DNA of 64,000 bases from Ancylostoma caninum (lineage: Eukaryota; Nematoda; Chromadorea; Rhabditida; Ancylostomatidae), in NCBI GenBank assembly GCA_037903475.1, contig JBAJFG010000620.1:682001-746000 (forward strand). Reading direction: 5' to 3'. Positions 61,324-64,000 of this stretch are shown here, one piece after another. The notes under the pieces were generated by a model. That model made no database searches. It was not told where the DNA came from and saw only the letters and a list, made by a program, of their open reading frames with translations. Position 1 is the stretch's first letter. Each line of letters opens with the position of its first letter. A program made the position numbers and the translations under genes.

Positions 61324-62522
61324 TAGTATTCTCAAAGTTTTGACTGGAAAATATGAAAACCAAAACTGGAGAATTCTCTCCTACCTGTGAGATGGTTTTA
61401 AACACGAGAGAGCAGTAACAGAATCGTACCACAACAATACGATAGGAGGACTGAATAAAGGTTCTGAAAGTGCTACGAGATAGATACTAGGGTGGGCCAC
61501 TACACATAGACATATCCCCTTAAGAATCAACATTATTCCGAAAACTCGGAAAAAATTTGCTTTAAATTCCAATAGCAGAAGTGGTTGGAAATAATCTACT
61601 AGTTAGAAGACTTCTGTCAATTTTATATGCAGTGATTTTAACCCACTCGCGACCGCGTGGCTCACCGGTGAGCCGCGCCCTTCTCAACAAGCAGTGGACC
61701 TTATTTTCGACTTATTTTGTAGTATTTCCATATGAAATAGGTACACTACTTCTTGATAAGGTCACAAACAACTGTGATCCTAGAAAGAGTTATCCTTTAT
61801 TACGACAAATATCGTCCAAAGGATGGGACTTTGAAATCAATGAAGATTGCTCCACATTTCTTGTGTAGTAGGTTCGAATAATCTGCTTAAAAGCCGTATT
61901 TTCTACTTAGAAACACGCTAGCTATATCATACTTTTCCATACTCTTCAGGCTAGAGCCATAAGGACATGTATACTCTCTGAACATTTCCTCAAAGCACTC
62001 AAAACACTTAATTTCTTTCGGCCTTAATGAAATCCAGATCGTTAAGAGTCTCCCATTTTTCTGATCCGTTGATACTAGTAATCTTCTTGAACTAGGTTTC
62101 AATCATTTTTGCAATTAATGCAATGCAATTATCTTCTAGTAACGGTGTGGAACACCTTTACTAGAAAATAATTGGGCTAAAATGGATTTTCACCAGGGGC
62201 TCCGCACTCTCGAAAGGGGTGTTGGTCCCACACGCCAGACACGCAATAATGCGCGCGGTCGTCAAAGGGTTGAAAAAGAACTCCGGTACCAAGACATGTG
62301 CGCTGGGCTGATTCTGATCAGGTCAGTGGTCTGTCACTGGAGAAACTGCCAGAAACTTGAATAAGTAGGGTTGCAATGTAAAATACGTTCGATTTTTGTG
62401 ATAAGCACATCAAATAACCTCTATGCAAAGTTTCAGTGGAACAAAATCAAAATTTTCAGGGGCCGGATGAGCGGGGCCTTTCCTTTGCTTGTTTTTAATT
62501 TTGACAGCATTCATAGAAAGTA
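61324..62522. other. Intergenic, one perfect short palindrome, no gene
   Basis: GGCTCACCGGTGAGCC at about 61660-61675 is a perfect 16-bp palindrome in a GC-rich patch; a related patch lies near 47140. Open frames 61581-61868 and 62182-62364 lack recognisable motifs. Confidence 0.4.
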
Positions 62523-62701
62523 CAGTTCTTGTCGAAAAGATAGACGGATTCCTTGACTGCAGAAACGCGGTGGGACCCGAGCGATGGATGAGGAGAGAGC
62601 ATGCTCCAAGTGAGAGGGTGCAGTAGTTCCCTAAGCGACTCTGCGGCCTCGACGATATGAAACCGCACGCGCAATCCGTCTATCTTTTCGACAAAAACTG
62701 T
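62523..62701. mobile_element. 179-bp MITE, about 30-bp TIRs, TA duplication
   Basis: CAGTTCTTGTCGAAAAGATA and its near reverse complement form the ends, flanked by TA (62521-62522 and 62702-62703). Confidence 0.85.
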
Positions 62702-62804
62702 ACTAGACAGTGTACCCGGCTTTGCTCGGGTCTTCTATTTCTCCTGGCTATTTGAAGCTGATGCCAAGATTTGTTGAGTCAAAAGAATCCTAACGAGATA
62801 TTCA

Positions 62805-63146
62805 TCATTCGGTGATCAGCCTAAAGGCAAGATCCCGGCAAAACTCCATCTCGGAATTTCCATTGGATTCGTAGCCCATGGCAACGACTTGGACGAAAAC
62901 TATAGAAAAATCCCTGAAAAAGTTCCACAACAAAAGCTCAACATCGACCAATTTCGGTACGGCGTTTGCGGGATCCGTGCTTTCGAATGACGTTATACGG
63001 CGCGCCCTACATGTTGTCTTTTGTGGTGTCGTAGGGAAAAATTCATGTCCGAAGGACCGGTGGTCCGTTTGATGGAGTCGGGAAGGTTTCATGAACTGCT
63101 CGTTAGGCTCTACGTATCTGAGTGTCCATCGCTGTTCGGTATGCAC
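62805..63146 (-). CDS. Unrecognised 113-codon open frame
   Basis: An ATG-started minus-strand frame lies next to MITEs. It contains FFPTTPQKTTCRARR and VELLLWNFFRDFSIVF but no domain known to me. It may be part of a dispersed repeat rather than a gene. Confidence 0.2.
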   Translation of the reverse strand: MHTEQRWTLRYVEPNEQFMKPSRLHQTDHRSFGHEFFPTTPQKTTCRARRITSFESTDPANAVPKLVDVELLLWNFFRDFSIVFVQVVAMGYESNGNSEMEFCRDLAFRLITE

Positions 63147-63249
63147 GCGCGCAGCACCCGTCGCCTGGAGTGCGTTTTCCCACAGCTACCGTAATCCTCA
63201 GACGTTTTGTTCCATATCCAGCTTTTTATTTTTGTATTTTACCCGATTT

Positions 63250-63398
63250 ATTTTTACCCGATTTTTAAAGATTTTCGAGCAAATCAGGAAGGAAGGACCC
63301 TAGAAATAGCATTCCGGCGGCGGCGACACCGATCTCGGCGCGGGCGCGCTGCGTCCTTCCTGAGGCCGCGAATGGGCCACCGCCATTGCCGTCCACTG
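63250..63398. mobile_element. Decayed copy of the 5458-5726 MITE, right part
   Basis: GGCCACCGCCATTGCCGTCC at the right end and the internal word TAGAAATAGCATTCC match the MITE at 5458-5726. The left terminus is not recognisable. Confidence 0.7.
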
Positions 63399-63440
63399 TG
63401 TATGTATGTGTATGTGTATTTGTATGTGTATGTGCATGTA

Positions 63441-63577
63441 CAGTCTTTCCCAAGAATTCTCGCCTCACGCTAAACCGCCCGTCAGCTTACCCACGTCACA
63501 CCACGTATGATAATGCATAGGTGATGCGGAGTGGCTCACAGATGGGCGGTGAAGCATGACGCGGGTAAGAAAGACTG
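63441..63577. mobile_element. Possible 137-bp MITE with short TIRs
   Basis: TACAGTCTTTC at the left and GAAAGACTGTA at the right, with TA at both edges; the inverted match is only about 11 bp. A (TGTATG)n stretch precedes it at 63400-63440. Confidence 0.45.
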
Positions 63578-63659
63578 TATGTAACGAATAGAAATCGGGA
63601 AGGGTTAACTGATCGAGACCAAACTTTGCACAAGTGTACCCTATGGGCCGGGGGAGGTT

Positions 63660-63960
63660 TTAGGCCACTTTGCACCTAGAATTATCGATTGGTTCATCGA
63701 TTATATCGATTTTATTGTTTTTTTCGCTATTTTTGCCCCGGGCGCGGTGAAGACACGGCTGCAGGGGTATGTCAATACGTTGAACACGAATATGACAACC
63801 ATTTTGTACGGCACTATTGATTTATCGATTTCATTGATTTTTTGCTATATTCGTCCCAGGGGTGATGAAGGCATGAATGCCGGGGTATATCGATACGCTG
63901 AACACAAATATGACAACCGTTTTTTACGGTACTATCGATTTTATTGATTTTTCGCTAATT
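63660..63960. repeat. Tandem repeat, about 125-bp unit rich in ATCGAT
   Basis: At least two diverged units share GAACAC.AATATGACAACC and an ATCGATTTTATTGATTTT-like core. The array may continue past the window edge. Confidence 0.75.
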
Positions 63961-64000
63961 TGGCCTCGGAAGCGAAAAATAGGACGAGCTGGGTTGGGAC

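Noticed and set aside
1..64000. CRISPR arrays, bacterial operons, rRNA or tRNA genes
   Set aside because: No regularly spaced direct repeats with unique spacers, no ribosome-binding-site organisation and no convincing tRNA T-loop/anticodon arrangement were seen; the sequence is eukaryotic.

Overview
This window looks like nuclear DNA of a parasitic or free-living roundworm, most plausibly a clade V strongylid such as a hookworm. The evidence is: split genes with GT-AG introns, many about 50 nt long; 7TM chemoreceptors that look like the nematode-specific srt type; and a very dense, decayed load of mariner, Tc3-like, Helitron-like, RTE and CR1-like elements. The species is an inference; no rRNA, tRNA or CRISPR was recognised.

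Layout. (1) 1137-13379, plus strand: one large gene, assembled here from 13 exons (478 codons, upstream part not found). It encodes a HAD-superfamily 5'-nucleotidase-domain protein of the NT5DC2/NT5DC3 type. Its introns hold a 1.85 kb palindrome, a 269-bp MITE, a TTAA-flanked MITE and a 903-bp TIR element. (2) 13.75-18.74 kb: a Tc3-like transposon carrying a 311-bp insertion, then a mariner-like shell interrupted by a Helitron-like element with a minisatellite. (3) 19.7-49.5 kb, minus strand: three paralogous 7TM receptor genes (A 19694-23769, B 30325-34060, C 44628-49528), each with the same eight exons totalling 900 nt. Copy A carries an in-frame TGA. The spaces between them are filled with mariner relics, MITEs and a CR1-like LINE fragment. 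(4) 50.3-53.2 kb: a frameshifted RTE-type retrotransposon on the minus strand. (5) 53.2-64 kb: gene-poor, with a four-level nest of transposons at about 56.0-59.5 kb and an almost intact Hsmar1-like mariner at 60.06-61.32 kb.

How the genes relate. The nucleotidase-like gene is probably a housekeeping enzyme-fold gene, unrelated to its neighbours. The three receptors are local duplicates and form a small chemoreceptor cluster in which gene loss (A) and intron change (a GC donor in C, an exon fragment in an intron of B) can be read directly. No new defence or metabolic system was found. The unusual content is structural: long palindromes, a head-to-head mariner derivative and deeply nested insertions. 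All exon models come from reading splice signals and paralogue alignment by eye; no database search or transcript data were available.
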